Assembly (NCBI GenBank): GCA_964544655.1 | Contig: CAZJCM010000061.1 | Location: 1-11,026 of the forward strand | Length of the DNA stretch: 11,026 nucleotides | From: HyVt-443 sp964544655 | GTDB taxonomy: Bacteria > Pseudomonadota > Gammaproteobacteria > Chromatiales > Chromatiaceae | Direction: 5' to 3' | Shown here: one piece after another, positions 1 through 7,277 of the stretch | How the letters are laid out: the number at the start of each line of letters is the position of its first letter | Position numbering within the stretch: the first letter of the stretch is position 1 | Made by a program: the position numbers and the translations under genes | Notes under the pieces: model-generated | Told to the model about the DNA's origin: nothing | Seen by the model: only the letters and a program-made list of their open reading frames with translations | Databases searched by the model: none

Positions 1-422
1 GGCGTGGCTTTGCCGTGGTGGCCGATGAGGTGCGCACCCTGGCCAACCGCACCCAGCGCTCAACCAGGGACATCGAGGAGATCATCCAGCGCCTGCAGGA
101 GAGATCCCTGCGCGCGGTCCAGGTGATGGAGAAAAGCAAGGAGAAGAGCCTGGAGACCGTCTCCAGCGCAAAACAAGTGGGAGAGACCCTGGAGACCATC
201 GTCCAGTCGGCGGTAACCATCCACCGCATGGCCAACCAGATCGCCGCCGCCACCGAGCAGCAGAGCAGTACCGCAGAGCAGATCGATCGCAATGCCAGCG
301 AGATCACCCGCACCGGCCGGCACAGCCTGGAGAGCGTGGAGCGGGTGGACTACGCCTGTGAGAACCTGAACGGCCTATCGACCTTGCTGAAACAGTTGGT
401 GGAGCAGTTCAAGGTAACCTGA
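1..422 (+). CDS. Methyl-accepting chemotaxis protein, C-terminal fragment (5' end outside window)
   Basis: About 139 residues of the cytoplasmic signalling domain of a chemoreceptor are visible; the reading frame is open from base 3. The fragment starts inside the highly conserved hairpin tip (RGFAVVADEVRTLANRT), the part that contacts CheA and CheW in known receptors. The return helix of the coiled coil follows, with heptad-like spacing and a typical stretch AAATEQQSSTAEQI near residues 80-93 of the fragment. The protein ends in EQFKVT, with no C-terminal NWETF-type pentapeptide for CheR/CheB docking. The sensor domain, membrane segments and HAMP lie outside the window, so the ligand cannot be guessed. 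The gene converges on hisC with only 7 bases between the stop codons, and no intrinsic terminator is visible there. Confidence 0.95.
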   Translation, partial: RGFAVVADEVRTLANRTQRSTRDIEEIIQRLQERSLRAVQVMEKSKEKSLETVSSAKQVGETLETIVQSAVTIHRMANQIAAATEQQSSTAEQIDRNASEITRTGRHSLESVERVDYACENLNGLSTLLKQLVEQFKVT

Positions 423-429
423 CGAACCA

Positions 430-1521
430 TCACAGACAGGCACTCAGCGCCCGCAGCAGCTGTGCATTCTCCTCGGCCGTGCCAACGGTGATGCGCAGGC
501 AATCCGCCAGCAGCGGATGTGCGCCGTGCAGATTCTTCACCAGTACCCCTTTCTCCCGCAACCCCGTATGTACTGCATCGGCCCGCCCCGGCAACAGCCG
601 GGTGAGGATGAAATTGGCCTCACTGGGAAAAGGCACCACGCCTGGAAGCACCTGCAGCGCCGTCATCAGCTCTGCGCGGGCAGCGCGAATTTCCCGGGTC
701 TGATGATCGAACACCGCCTGATGACGCAGCGCAAATGCCGCGCTCACCTGGGTCAGGACATTGATGTTGTAAGGCAAGCGGGTCTTTTCGACCTGCGCCA
801 GCCAGGCCGCCGGCCCCGCCAGCAGGCCCAGGCGCAGCCCGGCCAGACCCATCTTGGAGAGGGTGCGCATCACCAGCAGGTTGTCATGTTGACCCAGCCG
901 GGGGATGAAGCTGGCATCGGTGAAGGGGGCATAGGCCTCGTCGATCACCACCAGCCCTGGCGCTGCCTCTATCACCTGCAGCACGGCCGCCTCATCGAAC
1001 AGATTGCCGGTGGGATTATTCGGGCAGGCCAGGAAGACGAGCCCTGGCTGGTGTCTCCGTATGGCCTCCAGCAGGTCATCCAGGGGCAGGGAGAAATCCC
1101 CTTCGTTCAGGGTGACGCCCACATACTCCATACCCAGAAAGGTGGCGATCATGCGGTACATGACGAAGCCCGGCTCCACCGACAGGATCTTTCCACCAGG
1201 ACCGCCGACGGTCATGGCCAGCATCTGTATCAGCTCATCGGAGCCGTTACCCAGAACCAGATCCATGGCGGCAGGCAGGGCCATGGATTCGCGTAGCGCC
1301 GCCTTCACCTCCGGCGCCTGAGGGTGGGGATAGCGATTCACATCCACGTCCCGCAGCCGCTGCAACCATTCCTCACGCAGCGCTGCCGGCCAGGTATAGG
1401 GATTCTCCATGGCGTCGAGCTTGATCAGCCCGTCCGCTTCCGGCACATGGTAAGCGGAGAGCGCCTGGATCTCCGGGCGCACCCACTGCCTCACCCGTCG
1501 TTCGATATCGTTATTGGTCAT
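430..1521 (-). CDS. hisC: Histidinol-phosphate aminotransferase
   Basis: 363 residues, the normal length for this fold-type I PLP aminotransferase. It converts imidazole acetol phosphate and glutamate to histidinol phosphate and 2-oxoglutarate in cytoplasmic histidine synthesis. Visible motifs are LDAMENPY near residue 35, GNGSDE at 91-96 (cofactor phosphate contact), NNPTG at 168-172, DEAY at 194-197 (pyridine ring contact), and SK at 222-223, where K223 is the expected Schiff-base lysine, followed by GLRLG with the phosphate-binding arginine. The ATG at 1521 is the natural start. Its ribosome binding site is weak (only a purine-rich GAAAGAA some bases upstream). It lies downstream of hisD in the same direction, after an unusually long 180-base gap, so it may be read from the same transcript or from a promoter not recognised here. 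Confidence 0.95.
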   Translation of the reverse strand: MTNNDIERRVRQWVRPEIQALSAYHVPEADGLIKLDAMENPYTWPAALREEWLQRLRDVDVNRYPHPQAPEVKAALRESMALPAAMDLVLGNGSDELIQMLAMTVGGPGGKILSVEPGFVMYRMIATFLGMEYVGVTLNEGDFSLPLDDLLEAIRRHQPGLVFLACPNNPTGNLFDEAAVLQVIEAAPGLVVIDEAYAPFTDASFIPRLGQHDNLLVMRTLSKMGLAGLRLGLLAGPAAWLAQVEKTRLPYNINVLTQVSAAFALRHQAVFDHQTREIRAARAELMTALQVLPGVVPFPSEANFILTRLLPGRADAVHTGLREKGVLVKNLHGAHPLLADCLRITVGTAEENAQLLRALSACL

Positions 1522-1566
1522 GTCTCAGGTTCTTTCACAGTTTGAGTCACCAGTCACCTGATTGCG

Positions 1567-1648
1567 CTTGGCAAATGCCACCAGGACATTGCAGGCGGTC
1601 TGCCGCCGGGCTGGTGCTAAGCTCGTCGGCAAGGATGCCGCCGCCAAG
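1567..1648. repeat. Nested inverted repeats between hisD and hisC
   Basis: This stretch can fold several ways on either strand. An outer pair CTTGGC (1567-1572) and GCCAAG (1643-1648) encloses CACCAG (1579-1584) with CTGGTG (1611-1616), which in turn encloses GGCGG-TCTG-CCGCC (1594-1607). A second hairpin CGGCA-AGGA-TGCCG lies at 1627-1640. A third, TGGCA-AA-TGCCA (1569-1580), competes with the outer stem. All arms listed are perfect matches. No run of T follows on either strand, so it is not a standard intrinsic terminator. It may be a dispersed intergenic repeat or a structured part of the his mRNA; the sequence alone cannot decide. No convincing protein is encoded here. Confidence 0.5.
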
Positions 1649-1674
1649 TTTACGGCGTCCCCCGGGAGCGGGTG

Positions 1675-1698
1675 CGGGGCCCTTTCCGCTCGGCCCCG
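1675..1698 (-). other. GC-rich hairpin just after the hisD stop codon
   Basis: CGGGGCC (1675-1681) and GGCCCCG (1692-1698) form a perfect 7-base-pair stem with a 10-base loop. On the minus strand it starts 3 bases after the hisD stop codon. No T tract follows, so it is a poor intrinsic terminator. It could protect the 3' end of a processed hisD message or pause transcription before hisC. The structure is seen directly; the role is inference. Confidence 0.4.
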
Positions 1699-1701
1699 GC
1701 A

Positions 1702-3003
1702 TCACTCCTCGAAGCGATACTCTGCAGAGCGGGCGTGGGCGGTCAGCCCCTCGCCCCGGGCCAGGATCGACGCGGTCTGGCCCAGGGTCGCCGAGCCCGC
1801 CTCGGAAACCATGATCAGGCTGGAGCGCTTCTGGAAATCGTACACCCCCAGCGGTGACGAGAAGCGGGCCGTGCGCGAGGTGGGCAGCACATGGTTGGGC
1901 CCGGCACAGTAGTCACCCAAAGGCTCGGAGGTGTAACGTCCCATGAAAATGGCGCCGGCGTGGCTGATGCCAGGCAGCAGGGCCTTCGGGTCCGCCACCG
2001 AGAGTTCCAGATGCTCCGGTGCGATCCGGTTGCTCACCGCGCAGGCCTCGTCCAGATCCCGGCAGTGAATCAGCGCACCCCGCTCGGCCAGGGCAGTGGC
2101 GATGATCGGCTGCCGCTCCATGGTTGGCAGCAGGCGATCGACAGACTCGGCCACCCGGTCGATGAAGGCGGCATTCGGGCACAGCAGAATGGACTGGGCA
2201 TCCTCGTCGTGCTCGGCCTGGGAAAACAGATCCATGGCCACCCAATCCGGGTCGGTCTCCCCATCGCAGATCACCAGAATCTCCGATGGGCCCGCCACCA
2301 TATCGATGCCCACCTGGCCGAATACCGCCCGCTTCGCCGTGGCCACATAGATGTTACCCGGCCCCACCACCTTGTCCACCGGCGGGATCGACTCGGTGCC
2401 ATAGGCCAGGGCGGCCACCGCCTGGGCGCCGCCCACGGCGAACACCCGGTCAACCCCGCTGACATGGGCCGCCGCCAGCACCAGCTCATTCAGCTCACCT
2501 CCCGGCGTAGGCACCACCATGATCAGTTCGCCCACCCCCGCAACCTTGGCCGGAACTGCGTTCATCAGCACCGAAGAGGGGTAGGCCGCCTTGCCACCAG
2601 GCACATACAGCCCCACCCGGTCCAGCGGCGTCACCTGCTGGCCCAGCAGGGTGCCATCCGCCTCGGTATAGTCCCAGGAGTCGAGCTTCTGCCGCTGGGC
2701 ATAGGCGCGGATGCGCCCGGCGGCATGTTCCAGCGCCTGTTGCTGCGCTGCGGAAATATTGTGCCACGCCTGCTCCAGCCGGCTCAGCGGAATCTCCAGA
2801 TCCGCCGCTGCGGTGGCCTGCCAACCATCGAAGCGGTTGGTATACTCCAGCAGCGCCGTATCGCCATTGGCGCGGATGGCGGCAATGATCTCGTTGACCG
2901 TCCGGTTGACCGCACTATCGGAAACAGATTCCCAGGCCAGCAACTGCTCCAGCTGCCGGTCGAAGTCGGCATCGGTGGTGGATAAGCGTCGAATATCAGC
3001 CAT
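1702..3003 (-). CDS. hisD: Histidinol dehydrogenase
   Basis: 433 residues, full length for this zinc- and NAD-dependent enzyme, which oxidises L-histidinol to L-histidine in two steps in the cytoplasm. Expected zinc ligands are all present: Q262 and H265 in SQAEHDEDAQS, D364 in EPLGDYCAGPNHVLPT, and H423 in EGLTAHARSAEYR. The catalytic Glu-His pair is E330-H331 in RIAPEHLEL. The family stretches VPGGKAAYPSSVLMN (about 134-148) and VVGPGNIYV (212-220) are intact. The ATG at 3003 has a good ribosome binding site, GGAG, 9 bases upstream. It follows hisG by 38 bases on the same strand, so the two are very likely co-transcribed. Confidence 0.97.
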   Translation of the reverse strand: MADIRRLSTTDADFDRQLEQLLAWESVSDSAVNRTVNEIIAAIRANGDTALLEYTNRFDGWQATAAADLEIPLSRLEQAWHNISAAQQQALEHAAGRIRAYAQRQKLDSWDYTEADGTLLGQQVTPLDRVGLYVPGGKAAYPSSVLMNAVPAKVAGVGELIMVVPTPGGELNELVLAAAHVSGVDRVFAVGGAQAVAALAYGTESIPPVDKVVGPGNIYVATAKRAVFGQVGIDMVAGPSEILVICDGETDPDWVAMDLFSQAEHDEDAQSILLCPNAAFIDRVAESVDRLLPTMERQPIIATALAERGALIHCRDLDEACAVSNRIAPEHLELSVADPKALLPGISHAGAIFMGRYTSEPLGDYCAGPNHVLPTSRTARFSSPLGVYDFQKRSSLIMVSEAGSATLGQTASILARGEGLTAHARSAEYRFEE

Positions 3004-3041
3004 GACTGAGCACTCCAGAGTTATCGAAATATGTTCGCTGG

Positions 3042-3683
3042 TCAGGAATCGCCAACCACCTCACGCAACTTCTGCAACAGCTGGGTGACGGTGCCGTGCT
3101 TCATCTTCCATGACGCCTTGTTGACCACCAACCGCGAGCTGATGTCGGCGATATGCTCCAGCGGCACCAGACCATTGGCCTTGAGGGTGTTGCCGCTCTC
3201 CACCAGATCGACGATCAGATCGGACAACCCGACCAGAGGCGCCAGTTCCATGGAACCGTAGAGCTTGATGATCTCCACCTGCTGCCCCTTGGCCGCAAAA
3301 TGGGTCCGGGCCGAGCGCACATACTTGGTGGCGATGCGCAAGCGGTTACCGTCCAGACTCGCGCCCTCGGCCCCGGCAACTATCAGACGGCAGCGGGCGA
3401 TACGCAGATCCAGCGGCTCATACAGACCATCACCGCCATGCTCTATCAGCACATCCTTGCCTGCCACCCCCATGTCGGCAGCGCCCCACTGAACATAGGT
3501 CGGCACATCGGTGGCGCGAATGATCAGCAGCTTCACCTTGGGGTGATTGGTCGACAGGATCAGCTTGCGGCTGGTCTCCGGGTCGTCCGCCGGCTCGATA
3601 CCGGCATGGGCCAGCAGCGGCAGGGTCTGTTCAAAGATTCGCCCCTTGGAGAGCGCAATGGTGATCGGCGTGTCGAATTTCAT
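3042..3683 (-). CDS. hisG: ATP phosphoribosyltransferase, catalytic subunit (short form)
   Basis: 213 residues. The enzyme joins ATP and PRPP to form phosphoribosyl-ATP, the first and regulated step of histidine synthesis. The PRPP-binding loop is clear: DLIVDLVESGNTLKANGL at 155-172. The N-terminal ITIALSKGRIFEQTLPLL is typical. The protein ends where the catalytic domains end. It lacks the C-terminal ACT-like histidine-binding domain of the roughly 300-residue long form, so it belongs to the short HisG class that works as a hetero-octamer with HisZ. No hisZ is in this window. The ATG at 3683 has the site GAGGAA, which overlaps the murA stop codon 6 bases upstream, so translation is probably coupled to murA. 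Confidence 0.96.
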   Translation of the reverse strand: MKFDTPITIALSKGRIFEQTLPLLAHAGIEPADDPETSRKLILSTNHPKVKLLIIRATDVPTYVQWGAADMGVAGKDVLIEHGGDGLYEPLDLRIARCRLIVAGAEGASLDGNRLRIATKYVRSARTHFAAKGQQVEIIKLYGSMELAPLVGLSDLIVDLVESGNTLKANGLVPLEHIADISSRLVVNKASWKMKHGTVTQLLQKLREVVGDS

Positions 3684-3689
3684 GGTTCC

Positions 3690-4949
3690 TCAACTGGGAA
3701 TGCGACGGATGCGTGCACCCAATCCCGCCAGCTTCTCCTCGATATTCTCGTACCCCCGGTCGATGTGATAGATCCGCTCCACCACCGTCTCTCCCTCCGC
3801 CACCAGGCCCGCCAGCACCAGGCTGGCCGATGCCCGCAGATCGGTGGCCATGACCGGTGCGCCAGTCAGTCGCTCGACCCCTTCGCAGATGGCGGTGTTA
3901 CCTTCCAGGCGGATCCGGGCACCCATGCGCTGCATTTCCTGCACATGCATGAAACGGTTCTCGAACACCGTCTCGGTAATGGTGCCGACCCCTTGGGAGA
4001 CAGCGTTGAGGGCAGTGAACTGGGCCTGCATGTCAGTAGGGAAGGCAGGATAGGGTGCGGTATGCACATCCACCGCCCGGGGCCGCCGGCCCTGCATATC
4101 CAGATCGATCCAGTCATCACCCACCTCGACCTGAGCACCCGCTTCCCGCAGCTTGTGCAGCACCGAATCCAGCAGTTTGGGTTCAGTATCACGCACCCGG
4201 ATGCTGCCACCGGTGATGGCGGCGGCCACCAGGTAGGTGCCGGTTTCGATCCGGTCTGGCAGCACCTGGTAGCGGGTACCGGAAAGGTGCTCCACCCCCT
4301 GAATGCGAATGGAGTCGGTACCGGCGCCACTGATATTGGCACCCATCTGATTCAGGCAGTTGGCGAGATCGACCACTTCAGGTTCCCGGGCCGCATTCTC
4401 GATCACGGTCTCCCCGTCGGCCAGTGCCGCGGCCATCATCAGATTTTCGGTGCCGGTAACGGTGACGATATCCAACACCAAGCGCGCGCCGTGCAGGCGC
4501 TTGGCACTGGCCCGGATATAGCCGTTTTCCACCACCACCTCGGCACCCATGGCGCGCAAGCCATCGATATGCAGATTGACCGGGCGTGAACCGATGGCAC
4601 AGCCGCCCGGCAATGAGACGTCAGCGCGGCCGAAACGGGCCAGCAGCGGCCCCAGCACGAGGATCGAGGCACGCATGGTCTTCACCAGCTCATACGGGGC
4701 ATGGAAGTCCCTGATGGTGCTGGTGTCCACCTCGATGCGCATACGCTCATCCACCGTCAGATGGACACCCATACGCCCCAACAGCTCCATGGTAGTGGTG
4801 ATGTCATGCAGATGCGGCACATTCCCCACGATCATGGGTCCATCGGCAAGGAGAGTGGCCGCCAGGATCGGCAGTGCCGCATTCTTGGCCCCGGCGACCC
4901 GCACCTCCCCGGCCAGGGTGGTACCGCCATTGATGATCAATTTATCCAT
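3690..4949 (-). CDS. murA: UDP-N-acetylglucosamine 1-carboxyvinyltransferase
   Basis: 419 residues, the standard MurA length. In the cytoplasm it transfers enolpyruvate from PEP to UDP-GlcNAc, the first committed step of peptidoglycan synthesis, and is the target of fosfomycin. K22-N23 in AGAKNAALP and the loop LPGGCAIGSRPVNLH are conserved. The loop carries the active-site cysteine at C117, which fosfomycin alkylates; this copy has Cys rather than the Asp of naturally resistant enzymes. DMQAQFTALNA, in the C-terminal half, carries the catalytic Asp. The ATG at 4949 has no strong ribosome binding site; a palindrome lies 15-29 bases upstream. It heads the murA-hisG-hisD(-hisC) group and follows mlaB after 148 bases. 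Confidence 0.97.
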   Translation of the reverse strand: MDKLIINGGTTLAGEVRVAGAKNAALPILAATLLADGPMIVGNVPHLHDITTTMELLGRMGVHLTVDERMRIEVDTSTIRDFHAPYELVKTMRASILVLGPLLARFGRADVSLPGGCAIGSRPVNLHIDGLRAMGAEVVVENGYIRASAKRLHGARLVLDIVTVTGTENLMMAAALADGETVIENAAREPEVVDLANCLNQMGANISGAGTDSIRIQGVEHLSGTRYQVLPDRIETGTYLVAAAITGGSIRVRDTEPKLLDSVLHKLREAGAQVEVGDDWIDLDMQGRRPRAVDVHTAPYPAFPTDMQAQFTALNAVSQGVGTITETVFENRFMHVQEMQRMGARIRLEGNTAICEGVERLTGAPVMATDLRASASLVLAGLVAEGETVVERIYHIDRGYENIEEKLAGLGARIRRIPS

Positions 4950-4963
4950 TAATATGCCGTGAT

Positions 4964-4978
4964 GGCGGATAATCCGCC
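4964..4978. promoter_or_regulatory. Palindrome in the murA leader
   Basis: GGCGGAT (4964-4970) and ATCCGCC (4972-4978) are perfect inverted copies around one central base, ending 15 bases before the murA start codon. On the minus strand no T tract follows, so it is not a terminator. It could be a protein-binding site or a leader RNA hairpin close to the murA start codon. The role is inference. Confidence 0.35.
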
Positions 4979-5097
4979 TGCTGTAACATACACCGTTGCC
5001 CGGCCGTCGGCCGCCAGCAGGCTGGCCGGAGAATTATCGGACAGGAAACCGTGTATGATATAGAAAATCTGTAGGAAACGGAAAAGTGAGCGGCCAG
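4979..5097 (-). promoter_or_regulatory. mlaB-murA intergenic region with further inverted repeats and weak promoter candidate
   Basis: This spacer encodes no protein. CCGGCC (5000-5005) pairs with GGCCGG (5024-5029), and GCCAGC-AG-GCTGGC (5013-5026) is a competing tight hairpin. Either could form the stem of a terminator for the mla genes, but no T run follows on the minus strand. A TATCAT sequence on the minus strand (5055-5060) is the best -10 candidate for a murA promoter, but its -35 partner is poor. The region is more AT-rich between 5040 and 5090. Confidence in any single site is low. Confidence 0.3.
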
Positions 5098-5400
5098 TCA
5101 GCCGGCCAGAGGCAGCAAGGCTTCCACATTACTCAGCTGGGCGATGCCCCGCAGAGCGGATGGCAGGTGCTCGAATTGGATCTCGACCCCCTGGGCCCGG
5201 CCACGCTGCAACCACTCCAGCAGCAGGGCAAGGGCAGCACTGTCGCACTTTTCCACTGCCGCCAGATCGATAGTCAACGCCTTGCGGCCGGCAAACAGAC
5301 GTTCGCCCTCCCGCAGCACCCCGGCCACAGTGGCAAACACCAGATCACCCTGGACGCGCAGCCGTCCATCTTCCGCCAACGTCACTTTCGTCCGGCTCAT
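5098..5400 (-). CDS. mlaB: MlaB, STAS-domain subunit of the Mla phospholipid transporter
   Basis: 100 residues, one STAS domain. In the known MlaFEDB complex, MlaB sits on the cytoplasmic side against the MlaF ATPase and is needed for its stability and activity. The STAS pattern is clear: LRVQGDLVFATV (14-25), then LTIDLAAVEKCDSAALALLLEWL (42-64) with the conserved DSAAL turn. Sequence identity is low across this family, so much of the assignment rests on position after mlaC. The frame stays open upstream to 5538, but ATG at 5400 is chosen because it overlaps the mlaC stop in an ATGA junction and gives the normal length. It is the last mla gene; the bolA-like ibaG that often follows is absent. 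Confidence 0.9.
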   Translation of the reverse strand: MSRTKVTLAEDGRLRVQGDLVFATVAGVLREGERLFAGRKALTIDLAAVEKCDSAALALLLEWLQRGRAQGVEIQFEHLPSALRGIAQLSNVEALLPLAG

Positions 5401-6011
5401 GAGGTCTGTTTCCGGTTCAGTGACTGAAGCCTCTCGATCAGCCCATCCAGCTTGTAACGGCGTATCTGGGAACGAAAACTGGAACGGTAGTTCAACACCA
5501 GTGAGACGCCATCGATGGTCACGTCGTACACTTTCCACTTGCCATCTTTACGATGCAACTTGTAATCGATGGGGACGGGAGCGCCGCCGGGCTCCTGGAC
5601 CAGGGTGCTCACCGTCACCTTGTTCGCATCCTCCTGCTGTCGCAGGGGCTGATAGACGATCTCCTGATCCGAATAGTTCAACAACGCCTTGGCGTAGGTG
5701 CGCACCAGCAGTTCACGAAAGGCTAGCAGGAAGGCATCCTGTTGCTCCGGCCGGGCGCGGCGCCAGTATTTGCCCAGCACCAGGCGGGACATGGTGGAAA
5801 AATCGAACTGCGGCAGGATCAGCTGATCGACCAGCTGGTAAATCTTGCCGGGGTCGGCCTCGAGTTCGGCCTTGTGACGCTTCACCTCATGCAGTACCCG
5901 GTCGGCCGTATCCTGGACCAGGCGCAGCGGATCATTGGCCTTGGCAGAGGCCAGCGCCAGACCACCCGCCAGCAACAGGCAGGCCACCAGCAACAAGCAC
6001 AAACGTCTCAT
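5397..6011 (-). CDS. mlaC: MlaC, periplasmic phospholipid-binding shuttle protein
   Basis: 204 residues. The first 23 form a classic signal peptide: MRR, then a Leu/Ala-rich hydrophobic core, then LASA as a likely cleavage site. The mature part matches the MlaC (Tol-Tol-Ttg2) family: DPGKIYQLVDQLILPQFDF, LVLGKYWRRARPEQQDAF and the later DVTIDGVSLVLNYRSSF, with a final IRRYKLDGLIERL helix. In the known pathway MlaC carries phospholipid across the periplasm between the outer-membrane MlaA-porin complex and inner-membrane MlaFEDB. It overlaps mlaD by 4 bases (ATGA, 6008-6011) and mlaB likewise, so translation of the three genes is probably coupled. No mlaA is in the window. Confidence 0.95.
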   Translation of the reverse strand: MRRLCLLLVACLLLAGGLALASAKANDPLRLVQDTADRVLHEVKRHKAELEADPGKIYQLVDQLILPQFDFSTMSRLVLGKYWRRARPEQQDAFLLAFRELLVRTYAKALLNYSDQEIVYQPLRQQEDANKVTVSTLVQEPGGAPVPIDYKLHRKDGKWKVYDVTIDGVSLVLNYRSSFRSQIRRYKLDGLIERLQSLNRKQTS

Positions 6012-6481
6012 TTTTGTGCGCCCTCTTCCGCCTTGCTGAAGAGAAACTGACCGATGATCTCCTCCAACACCAGGGCCGACTGGGTCAGGGTGATCTCCCC
6101 ACCATCTTTCAGATACTCCTCACTGCCACCTGGATCGAGCCCGACATACTGCTCACCCAACAGGCCGGCGGTAAAGATCTTGGCGAAGGTATCTTCGGGA
6201 ATGGCGTCATAGCGCTTATCGATGCGCATGGTCACCACCGCCTCGTAGGTCTCGGAATCGAAATCGATGGCGCTCACACGGCCGATACGCACTCCGGCCA
6301 TGGTCACCGGCGAGCGCACCTTGAGGCTGCCGATGTTATCGAACCGGGCCTTTACCTCGTAGCCATCGCCACTGCTGGTCATGCTCAGGTTGCTGACCTG
6401 CATGGAGAGAAAAAAGAGGGCGACGAAACCGGCCGCCATGAAGGCACCGACCAGTATTTCTATGCTTCTGTTATGCAACAT
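6008..6481 (-). CDS. mlaD: MlaD, MCE-domain membrane-anchored subunit
   Basis: 157 residues. One N-terminal membrane segment (about 8-27, ILVGAFMAAGFVALFFL) is followed by one MCE domain (about 40-117) with YEVKARFDNIGSLKVRSPVTMAGVRIGRV split here in two parts: YEVKARFDNIGSLKV and RSPVTMAGVRIGRV. The later TAGLLGEQYVGLDPGG is also typical. A C-terminal helix, LEEIIGQFLFSK, would line the lipid-conducting pore. Known MlaD forms a hexameric ring in the periplasm bound to MlaE. The ATG at 6481 directly follows the mlaE stop codon (TGAATG), with a strong GGAGG site 4 bases upstream inside the mlaE end. Confidence 0.96.
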   Translation of the reverse strand: MLHNRSIEILVGAFMAAGFVALFFLSMQVSNLSMTSSGDGYEVKARFDNIGSLKVRSPVTMAGVRIGRVSAIDFDSETYEAVVTMRIDKRYDAIPEDTFAKIFTAGLLGEQYVGLDPGGSEEYLKDGGEITLTQSALVLEEIIGQFLFSKAEEGAQK

Positions 6482-7261
6482 TCAGCCTCCAAACATGAGC
6501 GCGGTCAAAATGAAATCGAGCCCCAGTACCGCGAGTGACGAGTGCACCACGGTGCGCGTCGTGGCCCGGCTCACCCCTTCCGATGTGGGTGCCGCCTCGT
6601 AGCCCTGAAACAGGGCGATCCAGGTGCAGACCAGCCCGAACACCAGGCTCTTGATCACACCATTATAGATATCCTCGTGCAGATCGATCTTGGCCTGCAT
6701 CTGGGACCAGAAGGCACCATCGTCCACACCGAGCAGGCCGACACCGACGAAATAACCGCCGATCACGCCCAATGCACTGAAGATGGCCGCCAGTAACGGC
6801 ATGGAGATGAAGCCGGCATAGAACCTGGGGGTCAGGATCCGGCGCACCGGATCGACCGCCATCATCTCCAACCCTGACAGCTGCTCGGTGGCCTTCATCA
6901 GGCCGATCTCAGCGGTCAGCGCGGAGCCGGCCCGGCCGGCGAACAGCAGCGCAGCCACTACCGGCCCCAGTTCACGCACCAGAGAGGCGGCAACCATCAC
7001 GCCCAGGGTCTGCTCGGCACCGAACTGAGACAGGATATAGTGGCCCTGCAGGCTCAACACCATGCCGACGAAGGTGCCGGAGACGGCGATGATCAACATC
7101 GACAGCACACCGACGGAATGCAGCTGGCGCACCAGCAGTATCGGCCGCATCAACAGCTCACCGACACCCAGCAGCATCCGCAGCAGTAACAGATGCGCCC
7201 GACCCAGCTTCTCCAGCACGGCCAGCCCGATACGCCCCAGTCCGGCCAGCTGATTCAACAT
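6482..7261 (-). CDS. mlaE: MlaE, permease subunit of the Mla ABC transporter
   Basis: 259 residues from ATG 7261, the usual MlaE length. It is the transmembrane partner of MlaF and MlaD in the inner membrane. Several hydrophobic segments are visible, together with the family signature region LVRELGPVVAALLFAGRAGSALTAEIG (LVRELGPVVAALL then FAGRAGSALTAEIG) and MKATEQLSGLEMMAVDP, the part expected to contact the ATPase. The frame is open upstream to 7351, but that part lies inside mlaF and is not family-like, so ATG 7261, 16 bases after the mlaF stop, is preferred. A GTG four codons earlier (7273) is an alternative. Neither start has a strong ribosome binding site, so translation may depend on coupling to mlaF. 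Confidence 0.95.
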   Translation of the reverse strand: MLNQLAGLGRIGLAVLEKLGRAHLLLLRMLLGVGELLMRPILLVRQLHSVGVLSMLIIAVSGTFVGMVLSLQGHYILSQFGAEQTLGVMVAASLVRELGPVVAALLFAGRAGSALTAEIGLMKATEQLSGLEMMAVDPVRRILTPRFYAGFISMPLLAAIFSALGVIGGYFVGVGLLGVDDGAFWSQMQAKIDLHEDIYNGVIKSLVFGLVCTWIALFQGYEAAPTSEGVSRATTRTVVHSSLAVLGLDFILTALMFGG

Positions 7262-7277
7262 GAGATTTGGCACCGCA

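Noticed and set aside
1542..1912. Overlapping plus-strand frames in the hisD-hisC spacer
   Set aside because: They run into antisense hisD sequence and show no domain; the spacer is better explained by inverted repeats.
3153..4589. Long plus-strand open frame of 478 codons
   Set aside because: It lies antisense to murA and hisG, which have complete family motifs. Its composition (rich in His, Gln, Gly) is what the reverse strand of a GC-rich gene gives.
5144..6538. Plus-strand open frame of 464 codons
   Set aside because: It runs antisense through mlaB, mlaC and mlaD, and has no recognisable domain.
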